Shown in pieces: positions 63,590 through 64,000 of a stretch of DNA of 64,000 nt. Source of the stretch: SIG440 sp045579055. GTDB lineage: Bacteria > Bacillota > Clostridia > Monoglobales > Monoglobaceae. Within the stretch, counting starts at the first letter, position 1. Each line of letters opens with the position of its first letter. The translations under genes and the position numbers were made by a program. The stretch is taken from positions 21,122-85,121 of the forward strand of contig JAZNLK010000136.1 of NCBI GenBank assembly GCA_045579055.1, in the 5' to 3' direction. The notes under the pieces are model-generated. The model was not told where the DNA came from. It was given only the letters and a program-made list of their open reading frames with translations, and did not search any database.

Positions 63590-64000
63590 CCCTTAACACC
63601 CCCAACAACAATACCTTTGCTGAAGTACTTCTGGAAGAAGGGGAACACCAGAAGCATAGGTCCTGCCGCAACAACGCATAGTGCCATTCTCAGGTTCTCA
63701 CTGGGTAGCTTTTCTGTCTGTACCGCAACCCCTGCATACTCTTTGGCAAGATTAACCTTATTCATAACCCTATAAAGCATATACTGAAGGGATGTCAGGT
63801 CACCGTGGTCAATATACAACATTGATTGCTGCCAGTCGTTCCACAATGCCAACGATGTGAACAGCATTATTGTTACAATTCCCACCTTCGATAGTGGCAC
63901 AATTATGGAGAAGAATATTCGGAACTCACTTGCTCCGTCTATCGTCGCCGCCTCTATTAACGCTATGGGTATTGACTTCATAAACATTCTGAGCATCATT
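63586..64000 (-). CDS. ABC carbohydrate transporter permease, MalG type (N-terminus outside window)
   Basis: The C-terminal 138 codons of an inner-membrane permease. The cytoplasmic EAA loop that docks on the ATPase is complete (EAATIDGASEFRIFFSIIVP). Two hydrophobic segments follow (GIVTIMLFTSLALWND and MALCVVAAGPMLLVFPFF), and the end is YFSKGIVVGGVKG, typical for MalG/LplC-type proteins. It reads out of the right edge, where its partner permease is expected. Its last codon overlaps the start of the propeller gene, and the binding protein gene follows, so they form one import operon. Confidence 0.92.
   Translation of the reverse strand, partial: MMLRMFMKSIPIALIEAATIDGASEFRIFFSIIVPLSKVGIVTIMLFTSLALWNDWQQSMLYIDHGDLTSLQYMLYRVMNKVNLAKEYAGVAVQTEKLPSENLRMALCVVAAGPMLLVFPFFQKYFSKGIVVGGVKG

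Noticed and set aside
1..64000. CRISPR arrays, IS elements, prophage, riboswitches
   Set aside because: No regular direct repeats with unique spacers, no transposase or integrase, and no recognisable riboswitch leader found on either strand.

Overview
The window looks like a chromosome segment of an anaerobic Gram-positive Clostridia-type bacterium, probably an uncultured gut Bacillota. The evidence is AGGAGG-type ribosome binding sites, sigma-A promoters with 17-bp spacing, S-layer homology (SLH) surface anchors, lipobox solute-binding proteins and no outer-membrane genes. Genus cannot be read from the sequence. I see no rRNA, tRNA, CRISPR array, transposase or phage gene.

Left part (1-12.4 kb, all on the minus strand): a very large VWA plus InlB-B/MucBP-like repeat surface protein that runs off the left edge, a small cysteine-rich protein translationally coupled to it, a two-HTH LuxR-type regulator, a DUF4432 aldose-epimerase-like enzyme, an SPFH protein with three zinc ribbons, an MBL-fold hydrolase, and a stand-alone N-terminal half of a type I restriction HsdR-like protein. 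A cloverleaf-shaped intergenic element lies just upstream of that last gene.

The rest (12.4-64 kb) is dominated by glycan-utilisation genes. Plus-strand operon D (12.7-18.5 kb): a signal-less FG-GAP beta-propeller, a GH130_1 mannosylglucose phosphorylase, a HAD phosphatase and a SIS sugar-phosphate isomerase. A glutaminase-like DUF4965 protein faces it. Minus operon A (33.8-20.8 kb): two small secreted beta-sandwich proteins, a C-terminal-SLH protein, an N-terminal-SLH protein, a 1422-aa multidomain propeller protein and an orphan solute-binding lipoprotein. A GH2 glycosidase and an AraC regulator are divergent at 35.8 kb. Next come a 1863-aa paralogue of the giant propeller protein and a 505-aa secreted protein. 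Minus operon B (right edge to 44.5 kb, at least nine genes) holds an ABC permease, a cytoplasmic beta-propeller, a solute-binding lipoprotein, a GH141-like beta-helix protein, three discoidin-rich surface proteins (two with SLH), an EEP-family hydrolase and a GH109-like oxidoreductase-fold glycosidase.

Inferred workflow: SLH-anchored discoidin and beta-sandwich proteins hold a complex glycan at the cell wall, secreted beta-helix and propeller enzymes trim it, lipoproteins and an ABC permease import oligosaccharides, and cytoplasmic GH2, GH109-like, GH130 and propeller enzymes finish degradation. The substrate is not proven; GH130_1 points to beta-mannosyl-glucose linkages and GH109 to alpha-N-acetylgalactosamine.

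The most notable signal is a family of four tandem operator sites that share T(T/C)CTACT half-sites about 21-22 bp apart. They lie at the GH2/AraC divergent promoter and upstream of operon A, operon D and the 505-aa gene. At three minus-strand promoters the site begins exactly 7 bp upstream of the -35 box. At the AraC gene's own promoter it overlaps the promoter. This suggests one AraC-controlled regulon that activates the locus and represses its own regulator.
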